Shown: positions 15,695 to 24,105, numbered from the stretch's first letter. The stretch is 41,862 bases of DNA from Gammaproteobacteria bacterium (GCA_028284465.1 JANQRR010000037.1:1-41862), one strand, 5' to 3'. A program made the numbers and translations. The notes: a model not told the origin generated them from the sequence alone.

Positions 15695-17221
15695 TTATCT
15701 TTTGCTTGCGGGCGGCAACAACCCTACCAATAATTTAACTGGTTTTATCCCTTTATGACTGCGGTGCATGGCAAAATTTGTCAATAGTAAAATATGCATA
15801 TAAGGGGATTCTGCTAAAATCAATGGCGGAAATAGCAAAGTAGTGGCAGGAGCCAAAGGTGATGGTGATACCGTCGTACCATGGTAACTATCTTGCACGA
15901 ACACTGCACCAGCACGTGACACATCAGCAAGCTTGACGCCCGGACTATATAATGAATTCCAATTCACAAACACTTGGGGCTTGTCTTTAGAATAATAAGC
16001 AATATAGCTCGCAATATAGCGATTACCCGCTACATATTTTAACTTACTATGATAACGCTGATGCCATAATTGCGTGACCTGTTGTGCCATAGCCTGCACT
16101 GGATAATCGCCAGAACCTTTGCCTGCACCAATAACTTCTTCTTCAATGACATAACCTATTGTTAGAGATAGCATGACAAATCCTACTGCAATGATAAACC
16201 GTTTAAGACTGGTTGGTTTTAACTGCGGCATAAAGAAAGCAACTAACACTAAGCCCCAAAATGTTACTAACGGTACACCCCATTCCCAATACATCGACCA
16301 ACCGAATACCATCGATAATAACGTGATCAATAACAGTGGCCCCAAACCGATTACTAACGCATATTGCTTATCAAATTGACCACGTATGGTCTGCCATTTG
16401 ACTCGCGCGAATGGATAACACAGGGCAAATAATACGAGACTAGGCAGAAAATTGATAATATTGCGCTGCAAAAAATATAAAGTATGAGCAACATGCCGAT
16501 AAAGAAATGCATGATGATCTTGCGCTGAGCGTGACACTGCATATTTAATCGTGACAAACTGATGTTGCCACAACCACACTACATTTGGCACGCATAATAA
16601 TACAATGATCCCAACAGCAAGATAAGATTTTGGCGATCGATAAATACGTCTCGCTTGTGGATTAATAATAGTGAACACCCATAACGGCAATAAGAAAAAT
16701 ACTGTGGAATACTTTGACATCAGACTAAGGCCAACAGCAACCCCAGTAATAATCCATGGTAGTAACTTATCGGTTTTAATCGCTAAATAAAAAGTATAGG
16801 CAGCTAACGTCCATAAACCTATTAACGGAAAATTATCATTATTAACTTGCACTAAAATCGTAAAATACAAACATCCTTCTAAGATCAAAACCGCAACTAA
16901 CGCTGCATAAGGATTAAATATTTTTTTTGCCAACATCCATAATGACCATAAGCCTAATGCCACAAACAATTGCTGAATGAAATAATAACCCCGAACACCG
17001 CCTAACCATAAACCCAGCTTTGTTACCCAACCAATAAACCAAGGATTTTTATCATAACCCCATTGCAAATGCTGCGCCCACATGAAAGCCTCAATCGTAT
17101 CGTGAGACACCGTGTAACGAATGTAATACGGTAGTAGCGTCCACGCCATTACATGAAAAACGATAGCCGTATAAAATATTAGATTAAGGTTAAATCGTTG
17201 TTGGATTTGCTTGGTTATCAT
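15695..17221 (-). CDS. GT39-type membrane glycosyltransferase
   Basis: A 508-aa polytopic membrane protein of the ArnT/PMT-like GT-C fold. About ten hydrophobic segments follow an N-terminal loop with HDTIEAFMWAQHLQWGYDKNPW, where the acidic residues occupy the place of the catalytic aspartates in the first periplasmic loop. The C-terminal 150 residues form a soluble domain. Such proteins move a sugar from a polyprenyl-phosphate carrier to lipid A, a glycan or a protein. The substrate cannot be read from sequence. It is convergent with dapE, with a gap of 16 bases and only a weak stem (ATAAG/CTTAT) between. Confidence 0.75.
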   Translation of the reverse strand: MITKQIQQRFNLNLIFYTAIVFHVMAWTLLPYYIRYTVSHDTIEAFMWAQHLQWGYDKNPWFIGWVTKLGLWLGGVRGYYFIQQLFVALGLWSLWMLAKKIFNPYAALVAVLILEGCLYFTILVQVNNDNFPLIGLWTLAAYTFYLAIKTDKLLPWIITGVAVGLSLMSKYSTVFFLLPLWVFTIINPQARRIYRSPKSYLAVGIIVLLCVPNVVWLWQHQFVTIKYAVSRSAQDHHAFLYRHVAHTLYFLQRNIINFLPSLVLFALCYPFARVKWQTIRGQFDKQYALVIGLGPLLLITLLSMVFGWSMYWEWGVPLVTFWGLVLVAFFMPQLKPTSLKRFIIAVGFVMLSLTIGYVIEEEVIGAGKGSGDYPVQAMAQQVTQLWHQRYHSKLKYVAGNRYIASYIAYYSKDKPQVFVNWNSLYSPGVKLADVSRAGAVFVQDSYHGTTVSPSPLAPATTLLFPPLILAESPYMHILLLTNFAMHRSHKGIKPVKLLVGLLPPASKR

Positions 17222-17290
17222 TAGGGTTAGTCTGTGAATATTTATAATAGTTAAAATTTGTGCCAGATACGATACCAGAAATTCATATTA

Positions 17291-17320
17291 TTGTCATATT
17301 TTTATAAATACGCGTAGAAT
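17291..17320 (+). promoter_or_regulatory. Promoter of the PrpF-family gene
   Basis: TTGTCA (17291-17296), an 18-base spacer and TAGAAT (17315-17320). The predicted transcript starts about 30 bases before the ATG. Confidence 0.45.
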
Positions 17321-17357
17321 CGACATTTGTTGATTTTGCACTATAAGGAATTACCCT

Positions 17358-18437
17358 ATGGAGAAAATACCCTGTATTTTATTCCGAGGCGGCACGTCCA
17401 AAGGACCTTTTTTTCTTAAATCCGACTTACCGGATGATCCTAGTTTGAGAAATAAACGTTTGCTCAGCTTGATGGGATCACCATTGAGCCACCAAAGAGA
17501 TGGGATCGGTGGTGGCGATTCGCTTTCAAGTAAAGTCGCGATAATAGCACCATCAACCCGAAACGGCATTGACGTCGATTATTTATTTTGTCAGGTTCAT
17601 GTTGATGAACCTATCGTAGATACCGCAGTAAACTGCGGCAATATGCTTGCTGCGGTTGCACCTTTTGCCATTACCAAAGGTTTAGTTAATACTACTCATC
17701 CCCAAACCACTGTCAAAATTTACAATGAAAATACTAAGGTGGTTATTCAAGCCACGGTACAAACACCCAATGGTGAAATCACTTATGATGGTGATGCTAG
17801 GATTGATGGCATTGCTGGAACTTCAGCGCCTATTAAATTAAGTTTTGTTGATCCTGTCGGTGCAAAAACAGGAAAGTTGCTCCCAACAACTAACGTGGTT
17901 GATGAAATTGACGATATTCCTTTTTCGTGTGTCGATGTTACCGTTCCTATGGTTATCACATCCGCTAAAGCCCTTGGTAAAACTGGTTACGAATCAAAAG
18001 CTGAACTCGATGCTGATAAGGCATTCATGCACCGTTTAGAAACACTCAGACAAAAAGCAGCTGCAAAAATGGGATTTAACAATGTTGCTCATTCGGTATG
18101 TCCTAAAATATGTATCGTATCACCGCCATGTCATGGTGGTTCGATCCATTCATGTTATTTCACACCATTTGACTGCCACGCTGCGCATGCTGTATCTGGT
18201 GCACTGTGTGTCGCTGCAGCCAGCTTAATTGAAGGCACTATTGCAAATCAGGTAGCCCAATTAACTTTGCCGGAAACACAAAAATTTGAGCAAGAAATTA
18301 TAATAGAGCATGTCTCAGGAAAAATAACGGTGTTTATTACTGTCGATAAATCCGCGCAGACAATACATTTCCCTGCAGCTTCATGCATAAGAACTGCACA
18401 GCCATTATTTGCCGGCCATGTATTTGTGCGTGATTAA
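17358..18437 (+). CDS. PrpF-family isomerase/tautomerase
   Basis: A 359-aa protein of the PrpF family. Signatures are CILFRGGTSKGPFF near the N-terminus, the GIGGGDSLSSKVAI loop, VDTAVNCGNMLAAVAPFA with the catalytic-type cysteine, and HAAHAVSGALCVAAA. Known members are 2-methylaconitate isomerase (PrpF) and 4-oxalomesaconate tautomerase (GalD); the N-terminal RGGTSKGPFFL looks nearer to GalD. No methylcitrate or gallate genes adjoin it, so the substrate is open. AAGGAA lies before the ATG. It ends 45 bases before tRNA-Ser. Confidence 0.8.
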   Translation: MEKIPCILFRGGTSKGPFFLKSDLPDDPSLRNKRLLSLMGSPLSHQRDGIGGGDSLSSKVAIIAPSTRNGIDVDYLFCQVHVDEPIVDTAVNCGNMLAAVAPFAITKGLVNTTHPQTTVKIYNENTKVVIQATVQTPNGEITYDGDARIDGIAGTSAPIKLSFVDPVGAKTGKLLPTTNVVDEIDDIPFSCVDVTVPMVITSAKALGKTGYESKAELDADKAFMHRLETLRQKAAAKMGFNNVAHSVCPKICIVSPPCHGGSIHSCYFTPFDCHAAHAVSGALCVAAASLIEGTIANQVAQLTLPETQKFEQEIIIEHVSGKITVFITVDKSAQTIHFPAASCIRTAQPLFAGHVFVRD

Positions 18438-18482
18438 CACATTGCGCACTTCTGCCATCTAAGTTATCCTTGCCAACTCACT

Positions 18483-18572
18483 GGAGAGGTGTCCGAGTGG
18501 TTTAAGGAGCACGCCTGGAAAGTGTGTGTACGTTCACGCGTACCGCGGGTTCAAATCCCGCCCTCTCCGCCA
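18483..18572 (+). tRNA. tRNA-Ser(GGA)
   Basis: A 90-base class II tRNA. The acceptor arms GGAGAGG/CCTCTCC pair perfectly, followed by discriminator G and an encoded CCA. The anticodon loop CTGGAAA gives anticodon GGA. A long variable arm (GTACGTTCACGCGTAC region) and the T-arm GCGGGTTCAAATCCCGC are present. A TTGCGC-16-TTATCC promoter at 18442-18469 is plausible. Confidence 0.95.
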
Positions 18573-18611
18573 ATAATAAAAAGACCACCACTAGGTGGTT
18601 TTTTTATTATT
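18573..18611 (+). terminator. tRNA-Ser terminator
   Basis: GACCACC and GGTGGTT pair around ACTA, extended by A-rich and T-rich flanks (AATAATAAAAA and TTTTTTTATTATT). It starts directly after the CCA end and is a strong intrinsic terminator. Confidence 0.85.
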
Positions 18612-18760
18612 GAGAGTGGGTGGGTGAGAACCCAAATAATCGCAAAGCGATTATTTGTCGTGGGTTCAACAAATTTGCAGGATTGCAAATTTGGACGCCA
18701 CAGGCGCCCGCAGGGGGCGCGGCCAAGGATGGCCGCGCATCAATCCCGCCCTCTCCGCCA
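18612..18760 (+). other. tRNA-Ser-like block with four hairpins
   Basis: The block ends (18743-18760) in 18 bases identical to the tRNA-Ser 3' end including CCA. A T-arm-like TGGGTTCAA stands at 18661-18669, 71 bases earlier, so the T-loop looks split by an insert. Hairpins: 18628-18667 (GAACCC/GGGTTC around a 10-bp AT stem), 18670-18693 (CAAATTTGCA/TGCAAATTTG, loop GGAT), 18704-18720 (GCGCCC/GGGCGC), 18717-18738 (GCGCGGCCA/TGGCCGCGC, loop AGGA). GAGAG at its 5' end can pair with CTCTC at its 3' end. It may be a degenerate tRNA duplicate, a small RNA, or both. Confidence 0.6.
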
Positions 18761-18765
18761 TTTAC

Positions 18766-19371
18766 TCAAATAATCTTCAACTTATTCATACCATTCTCAA
18801 CCAATAAGCGTCGACTTTTATTTTTTATCTGCTTAAGCCATTTTTTGCACAATGAAAATTGGAAATTCTCAGGAATATCAATCTCCGTTAAGCGTTTAAA
18901 TATATTAGATTTTGTGGGCATTAGATATAAGGTATCAAATAATGCCTTTTCTGGTATCGCCATAAGAAGTGAGTTTTTCCCATAGATTTCATATCCTGTA
19001 AATAAAAAAGGATTGATCCTATGGATAGAGACTTTGCCTAAAGGTGTTCGGAAAATTTTGGTTTTTCCATTGGAAATCGCAAAAATAGTATTAGGGATCT
19101 GCTCAATCATGCCATGGTAATATAAAGCCGAATAAAGCGAAACATATGCCATCATTGGATGAACTAGAATAGCTGGCAACAAGAGCGGATCAACAGAACT
19201 TGAATAAGCCCATCTTCCACGCGCTAAATGCACAATAGTATTTTGCTCAGCTAATCGCGATAACAGCGTTGCTGCATAATTTGCTGAAACGCTAAGTATT
19301 TCAGCTGCTTCTTTTGTTAGAAAAGTTGGTTCTAATACTTTTAATTTTTGATAAGCTGTTAGAAGGTTCAT
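18766..19371 (-). CDS. abiEi: AbiEi-like antitoxin
   Basis: A 201-aa protein. The N-terminal 50-60 residues form a winged-helix-like segment (LTKEAAEILSVSANYAATLLSRL), followed by VHLARGRWAYSS and a C-terminal domain with SLYSALYYHGMIEQIP and AIPEKALFDTLYLM, features of AbiEi/MenA-type antitoxins. Such antitoxins repress the operon and neutralise an AbiEii nucleotidyltransferase toxin, giving a type IV abortive-infection system. It overlaps the toxin gene by four bases (ATGA). Its end lies five bases from the tRNA-like block. Confidence 0.8.
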   Translation of the reverse strand: MNLLTAYQKLKVLEPTFLTKEAAEILSVSANYAATLLSRLAEQNTIVHLARGRWAYSSSVDPLLLPAILVHPMMAYVSLYSALYYHGMIEQIPNTIFAISNGKTKIFRTPLGKVSIHRINPFLFTGYEIYGKNSLLMAIPEKALFDTLYLMPTKSNIFKRLTEIDIPENFQFSLCKKWLKQIKNKSRRLLVENGMNKLKII

Positions 19372-20120
19372 TGCTCTAATCCATTCAGATAACGGAAAAC
19401 TTCATCTATAATAGTATTCCAATAGCTTTTATCACAGTAAATCTGCTGTTCTTTTAATTCTAAAAAATTTATGACTTGAGATTTGTAATCATTAAAATTA
19501 ATAGACAATAACGCTTCCTCTGCCTTTGTCAAAATGTTTTTCTCCAATAAAAGTTTAGGTGGTTTATCAAAATGCAACAAATGGTAAAGATCAAAAATAT
19601 CACGTGCTTGCGTTAATGAACGATTAGCTAAAGCTGACACCTTCTGAGCTATCGCCTCCTGTAAACCATAATGAGATAACCTTATTGGAGGTAAGCGATA
19701 TATTTGACAAATTCTCATGCTGACATTACCCAGTCCAGCCTGCAACACTTCATTACGCCGTGAAAACTCTATTTTTGTGTGATAAGGCATCTCAGCATGA
19801 TCAGCGTAAAGTTGAATTTTCCACCGCTGTGTTGTTTGCGTTTGTTTAGGTGAGCTAACATTTATTCGAGTAATTCCATACCCTTGAAGTAATTTTAACA
19901 ATGATAAAGATGTTAATATCTTATTAACCTTATTCTCAAGTGTTTGTTTTTGAATAGTGCAAACATCCAGATCCAAATCTTCTGAATAACGTACACTATC
20001 AAAGAAGAAACGTAAGTTACAACCTCCTTTTATCGCATACAAATTAGCATCAATTTGCACGCTAAATTGGCGCAAAAACATCAAATGAAAAAGCTCGATT
20101 TTTGCTTTTGGATTAAGCAT
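19368..20120 (-). CDS. abiEii: AbiEii-like nucleotidyltransferase toxin
   Basis: A 250-aa nucleotidyltransferase toxin (AbiEii/AbiGii/MenT group). In the frame beginning at the 20120 ATG, the motif KGGCNLRFF is near residue 31 and RYSEDLDLDV gives the metal-binding aspartates near residues 48-52. The C-terminal SLTQARDIFDLYHLL is a common signature of the family. I prefer this ATG because GGA precedes it and the predicted promoter at 20162-20189 would place transcription start at or past the upstream ATG at 20153. The toxin precedes the antitoxin, the reverse of the usual abiEi-abiEii order. Codon use is AT-richer than the neighbouring housekeeping genes, consistent with transfer. Confidence 0.82.
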   Translation of the reverse strand: MLNPKAKIELFHLMFLRQFSVQIDANLYAIKGGCNLRFFFDSVRYSEDLDLDVCTIQKQTLENKVNKILTSLSLLKLLQGYGITRINVSSPKQTQTTQRWKIQLYADHAEMPYHTKIEFSRRNEVLQAGLGNVSMRICQIYRLPPIRLSHYGLQEAIAQKVSALANRSLTQARDIFDLYHLLHFDKPPKLLLEKNILTKAEEALLSINFNDYKSQVINFLELKEQQIYCDKSYWNTIIDEVFRYLNGLEQ

Positions 20121-20161
20121 TTCTATAATTCCAATTAAGTACACATTTGTCATTAATTAGA

Positions 20162-20189
20162 ATTATAGAGCAATAATAGAAATATACAA
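20162..20189 (-). promoter_or_regulatory. abiE operon promoter
   Basis: On the minus strand TTGTAT (20189-20184), a 16-base spacer and a perfect TATAAT (20167-20162). Transcription would begin near 20155. Confidence 0.55.
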
Positions 20190-20216
20190 GCCGTGTTTCA
20201 TATCAAACAATATACA

Positions 20217-20253
20217 ACGCATTGCGTTATAACGCAATGCGTGATATTATAAT
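20217..20253 (+). promoter_or_regulatory. marR-bcr promoter with 26-bp palindromic operator
   Basis: 20217-20242 is a perfect palindrome with half-site ACGCATTGCGTTA. A perfect -10 TATAAT follows at 20248-20253, and the -35 region must lie inside the palindrome (TTGCGT at 20223-20228). A bound dimer would block RNA polymerase. The gene downstream encodes a MarR protein, so autorepression of the marR-efflux operon is the simplest reading. The abiE promoter diverges from the same spacer. Confidence 0.75.
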
Positions 20254-20283
20254 AATTTAATACGGCTCTTTCATGAGGTTACA

Positions 20284-20715
20284 ATGGACGACATGACTAT
20301 TGATAATATCAATGTTCAATGGAAACAGATTTTTCATGCTTTAAAAAAAGCGTCAAAACCAATCTTAAATGAACTTGGTTTAACGAAGGTTGATGCCAAC
20401 ATCTTGCTCGCTTTAAATGAAAAAAAGCAAAAAACAAAAGCGGAGTTGGCCGAGCATCTCAGCTTCGAACCTAGCTCATTAACTCGCTCACTTGACCGGC
20501 TTATTGAACTTAACTTAATTAGACGTGCCACAGATGAAAAAGATCGGCGCTTTATTAGAATATCTTTAACAAATAAAGGTAAGAACATAACAAATCAATA
20601 TATTAAATTCATGCGTAATATATGGTTTAAAGCGCTTAAAGACATAGATAAAAATGAAATAGCAATACTCAAAATTACATTAAAAAAAATATTTTTTAAT
20701 TTATATAAAGGCTAG
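20284..20715 (+). CDS. MarR-family transcriptional regulator
   Basis: A 143-aa winged-helix repressor. The core is KTKAELAEHLSFEPSSLTRS (recognition helix) and LDRLIELNLIRRATDEKDRR, the characteristic MarR wing. The N- and C-terminal helices form the dimer interface. GAGGT lies five bases before the ATG. Six bases separate it from the Bcr/CflA transporter, so it probably controls its own gene and the pump through the palindrome at 20217-20242, released by a small aromatic or drug-like ligand. Confidence 0.9.
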   Translation: MDDMTIDNINVQWKQIFHALKKASKPILNELGLTKVDANILLALNEKKQKTKAELAEHLSFEPSSLTRSLDRLIELNLIRRATDEKDRRFIRISLTNKGKNITNQYIKFMRNIWFKALKDIDKNEIAILKITLKKIFFNLYKG

Positions 20716-20721
20716 CAAAAC

Positions 20722-21912
20722 ATGACCGCAAAGATAAAAAACATACCTCTACTCATTTATCTAGCAGCGTTAGGTGCATTTGCACCCTTCTCAACGGATA
20801 TTTATCTCGCCTCAATGCCAACCATTCAACGCGTCTTTAACACTTCAGCCGCTAATGTCCAATTAACGCTTTCTCTATTTTTTATTAGTTTCGCAGTACT
20901 ACAACTAGTCTGGGGACCCTTATCCGATCGGATCGGCAGAAAAGCTGTTATTTTTATTGGCGTTACTATTTTTGTTTTGGGCTCACTCTTATGTGCCCAT
21001 AGCCATAATATATCATCGTTAATCATTGCCAGAATAATCCAAGCTATTGGCGCGTGTTCTGGCATTGTGATAGCCATGGCTATGGTAAAAGATAACTTTT
21101 CTGATCAGATGGAAATGACGAAAATATTAAGCGTTATGATGAGTATTGCCATTCTCGCGCCGATAGTTGCGCCAATTATAGGAAGCTATATGTTAGTTCG
21201 CATCAACTGGCAAGCTAACTTTTATTTTTTAGCGATTTATGGCGTCGTCCTTATTTTAGGTGCTTTTTTTATTAAGGAAAGCTATCCTAAAGCCATAAGA
21301 AAACCATTACCTATCAATAAATTATTTCACGCTTATGTAGAACAAATAAAATTCGTGCCTTTTTTATTGGCCACTATTGCTGTTAGCACCAATTTTTCTG
21401 TTATGTTTGCATTTATTTCATCTTCTGCATTCATTTACATTAAAATTTATCATTTAGCTGCTTATTTATTTGGTTATTTCTTTGCGTTTAATGCTGCATC
21501 TTTAATTTTAGCAAGCTTCTCGTTACATCGATTAAAAAATAAATTAAGTGATAGCCAAGTCATTTCTTTAGCGATATGCATATCACTGCTCAGCGCTGTA
21601 GTAATGTTTATTGCTATTTGTTTTTATCCACACTCAATATGGAGTATCGTGCTGCCATCATTTATTGTAACTTATGGGGTTGGATTGTTATATCCACAAT
21701 TAACGAGCCAAGCATTAAAACACGTAGTTGCTTACACTGGTTTGGCTTCTTCATTGGTAGGCAGCGCTAGATTTATTTTAGCCGCCATCATCGGTTTTTT
21801 GATGGGGATTGTCATCACGGATTCTGCCTTGCCACTTGCTGTTGTCATGCTTACTTTAAACATATTAACAGCCATCAGCATGGTATTTTATTTCAGGTAT
21901 TTTAAACGCTAG
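20722..21912 (+). CDS. Bcr/CflA-family MFS efflux transporter
   Basis: A 396-aa 12-segment major facilitator. Motifs: FAPFSTDIYLASMPTIQ (segment 1, Bcr/CflA signature), GPLSDRIGRKAVIFIG (motif A, loop 2-3), ARIIQAIGACSGIVIAMAMV (segment 4-5) and LAPIVAPIIGSYM (motif C-like). The family exports bicyclomycin, chloramphenicol or other small molecules by proton antiport. It is in an operon with the marR gene. The downstream spacer to ffs (21913-22041) contains only the ffs promoter. Confidence 0.9.
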   Translation: MTAKIKNIPLLIYLAALGAFAPFSTDIYLASMPTIQRVFNTSAANVQLTLSLFFISFAVLQLVWGPLSDRIGRKAVIFIGVTIFVLGSLLCAHSHNISSLIIARIIQAIGACSGIVIAMAMVKDNFSDQMEMTKILSVMMSIAILAPIVAPIIGSYMLVRINWQANFYFLAIYGVVLILGAFFIKESYPKAIRKPLPINKLFHAYVEQIKFVPFLLATIAVSTNFSVMFAFISSSAFIYIKIYHLAAYLFGYFFAFNAASLILASFSLHRLKNKLSDSQVISLAICISLLSAVVMFIAICFYPHSIWSIVLPSFIVTYGVGLLYPQLTSQALKHVVAYTGLASSLVGSARFILAAIIGFLMGIVITDSALPLAVVMLTLNILTAISMVFYFRYFKR

Positions 21913-21988
21913 TTTTAGATCATGAACTAATAATAAACATAATATGAACTAAAAAATAAACTTATCAATTGGCTGCCTTGCTAACTCA

Positions 21989-22016
21989 TTGACAGCACAA
22001 GTATTCCACGTATAAT
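21989..22016 (+). promoter_or_regulatory. ffs promoter
   Basis: A consensus -35 TTGACA (21989-21994), a 16-base spacer and consensus -10 TATAAT (22011-22016), as expected for a highly expressed stable RNA. Transcription would begin near 22023. Confidence 0.8.
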
Positions 22017-22041
22017 CAGCGCATTGTTTATACGATTTTAT

Positions 22042-22151
22042 GGTGGTCAAATTGGCTCCTTGGCAATGATAGATTGCGAACCCCGTCAGGCCTGGAAGGG
22101 AGCAGCGGCAGTGATTGATTCATGTGCCGAGATCAGGCTGAGGCGACCACC
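22042..22151 (+). ncRNA. ffs: Signal recognition particle RNA (4.5S, small bacterial type)
   Basis: About 110 bases. Terminal arms GGTGGTC (22042-22048) and GACCACC (22145-22151) close the hairpin. The conserved apical domain that binds Ffh appears as GTCAGGCCTGGAAGGGAGCA. It pairs with Ffh to target membrane proteins. Its position immediately before dnaX is the usual gammaproteobacterial order. The exact 5' end may lie up to 19 bases upstream, given the promoter. Confidence 0.92.
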
Positions 22152-22186
22152 TCCTCTAACAATAATAGTGGTGAGCTTAACGTATC

Positions 22187-23764
22187 ATGGATTATCAGGT
22201 TTTAGCACGTAAATGGCGCCCACAAACTTTCAACGAAATTGTTGGTCAAGAACATGCAACCCAAGCACTAACCAACGCCTTAACACAACAACGAATTCAT
22301 CATGCGCTACTATTCACTGGCATGCAAGGTGTTGGTAAAACCAGTATCGCGCGGATCATTGCTAAATGTTTGAATTGTGAAACAGGTGTTACTGCCACAC
22401 CATGTCGCCAATGTGATCCTTGCCAAGCTATTGAAGCAGGCAATTTCGTTGATCTGCTTGAAATTGACGCCGCATCGCGTACCAAAGTTGAAGATACACG
22501 CGACTTATTAGATAACGTGCAATACTTACCAACTCGCGGACGCTACAAAGTTTATTTAATCGACGAAGTCCATATGCTTTCAGGACATAGTTTTAATGCC
22601 CTGCTAAAAACTTTAGAAGAACCGCCTAAGCATGTGATCTTTTTACTTGCGACGACTGATCCACATCGCTTACCAATTACAATTTTATCGCGCTGCATTC
22701 AATTTCATTTAAAGCGTGTTGCTGCAAGTCGAATTGCCACCCACCTCGAAAGCGTGTTAATGGCAGAAAAAATTAGCTTTGAAACCGCTGCGATTCAACA
22801 ATTAAGTCAAGCGGCTAAAGGCAGCATTCGCGATGCTTTAAGCTTATTAGATCAAGCAATTGCTTATGGTAACGGTAAATTGACGGCAGACGATGTTGCC
22901 GCCATGTTGGGAAATGTTAATGCTGATCACATCAGCACAATTGTACAAGCCTTAGCAGATCAAAACGCAGAGCAATTGCTCGCTTGCAGCAACCAACTCA
23001 CTAGCTTAGCCTGTGATCACCAACAAGTGTTAGCTGCATTATTGTCATTACTGCATCAAATCACTATCGCGCAAATTGCTCCGAATGCATTAACAGGTGA
23101 TGAAGCCATGCGCGATCGCCTCATCAGCTTTAGCAAACAATTTAAACCCGAAGATATTCAATTATATTATCAGATTGGCGCAATCGGACAACGCGATCTA
23201 CCATTAGCACCAACGCCGCAAATTGGCTTTGAAATGACATTATTACGCATGTTAGCTTTCCAGCCGCAAACCCAAACACCATCACTACAAAAACAACCGC
23301 CAAGGCAACAATCAAAACCCTCAACACAAACTCAAACACCAACAGTAACATCACCACCAACAAACACTGTAAATAAACATACAGCTCAATGGCAAACGAT
23401 CGTCAAGCAACTTGGATTAACTGGCATTACTCAAGCATTAGCATCACATTGCTGCGTTAACGAGATCAGTGATAACTCTATTAATTTAACGCTTGATAGT
23501 CAACAAACTGCATTGCTTAACGGCAAACAAAAGCAACGCCTCAACGATGCTCTCGATAATTATTTCGGTAAACCGATGACGCTACGAATTGATACTGGTA
23601 AACCTGGCAATGAAACACCTGCTCGACATGACTTACGTCGCCAACAAGAAAATCATGCTCACGCAGTTAAATCACTCAATGCCGATGCGAATATCAGTAA
23701 CATTATAGATACATTTGATGCTACAATAGATGTGAATACAATTGAACCAACCAAAGAGGTATGA
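22187..23764 (+). CDS. dnaX: DNA polymerase III subunit gamma/tau
   Basis: A 525-aa clamp-loader ATPase. Walker A GMQGVGKTS is at residues 45-53. A four-cysteine zinc module follows (CLNCETG...CRQCDPC), then Walker B-like IDEVHMLS, sensor LLATTDPHRLP and the SRC arginine finger. A Gln/Pro/Thr-rich linker (about residues 365-400) leads to a tau-like C-terminal domain. I saw no A AAA AAG slippery site, so only the full-length form is predicted. Shares an overlapping stop/start with ybaB. Confidence 0.95.
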   Translation: MDYQVLARKWRPQTFNEIVGQEHATQALTNALTQQRIHHALLFTGMQGVGKTSIARIIAKCLNCETGVTATPCRQCDPCQAIEAGNFVDLLEIDAASRTKVEDTRDLLDNVQYLPTRGRYKVYLIDEVHMLSGHSFNALLKTLEEPPKHVIFLLATTDPHRLPITILSRCIQFHLKRVAASRIATHLESVLMAEKISFETAAIQQLSQAAKGSIRDALSLLDQAIAYGNGKLTADDVAAMLGNVNADHISTIVQALADQNAEQLLACSNQLTSLACDHQQVLAALLSLLHQITIAQIAPNALTGDEAMRDRLISFSKQFKPEDIQLYYQIGAIGQRDLPLAPTPQIGFEMTLLRMLAFQPQTQTPSLQKQPPRQQSKPSTQTQTPTVTSPPTNTVNKHTAQWQTIVKQLGLTGITQALASHCCVNEISDNSINLTLDSQQTALLNGKQKQRLNDALDNYFGKPMTLRIDTGKPGNETPARHDLRRQQENHAHAVKSLNADANISNIIDTFDATIDVNTIEPTKEV

Positions 23765-23766
23765 AT

Positions 23767-24099
23767 ATGAAAGGTGGACTCGGCGATTTAATGAAACAAG
23801 CCAAAGAAATGCAACAAAAGCTAAAACAAGCGCAAGAACAATTAACTAATATGGTTGTTAGCGGTGTTGCCGGTGGTGGGCTAGTCACCGTTAAAATGAA
23901 TGGCCGTCATGATGTTAAAGATATCACGATTGACCCGAGCGCATTAGTTGAAGATAAAGAAGTACTAGAAGATCTAATTACCGCTGCCGTTAACGATGCA
24001 GTGCGCAAAGTCGAAAAAGAAACTGGCGAAAGAGTCAAAGGCTTAGCTGCAGGTATGCAATTGCCTGACGACTTAGACTTACCTAACGACGAATCTTAA
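23767..24099 (+). CDS. ybaB: YbaB/EbfC nucleoid-associated protein
   Basis: A 110-aa dimeric DNA-binding protein. KGGLGDLMKQAKEMQQKLKQ is the N-terminal helical arm and VKMNGRHDVKDITIDPSAL the conserved core. It occurs between dnaX and recR in most bacteria. Two in-frame starts exist, 23761 (overlapping the dnaX stop) and 23767; I chose the second because GAGG lies seven bases before it but only one base before the first. Confidence 0.93.
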   Translation: MKGGLGDLMKQAKEMQQKLKQAQEQLTNMVVSGVAGGGLVTVKMNGRHDVKDITIDPSALVEDKEVLEDLITAAVNDAVRKVEKETGERVKGLAAGMQLPDDLDLPNDES

Positions 24100-24105
24100 G
24101 AGGCG

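Noticed and set aside
18489..18985. Open frames of 94 and 121 aa across tRNA-Ser and the hairpin block
   Set aside because: They read through a tRNA, a terminator and non-coding hairpins.
22024..22212. 62-aa open frame across the SRP RNA
   Set aside because: It is the chance reading of ffs, whose conserved apical loop and closing stem are clear.
22187..23764. Programmed frameshift making a short gamma form of DnaX
   Set aside because: No A AAA AAG slippery sequence with downstream stem was found; A-rich runs present are not in the right frame context.
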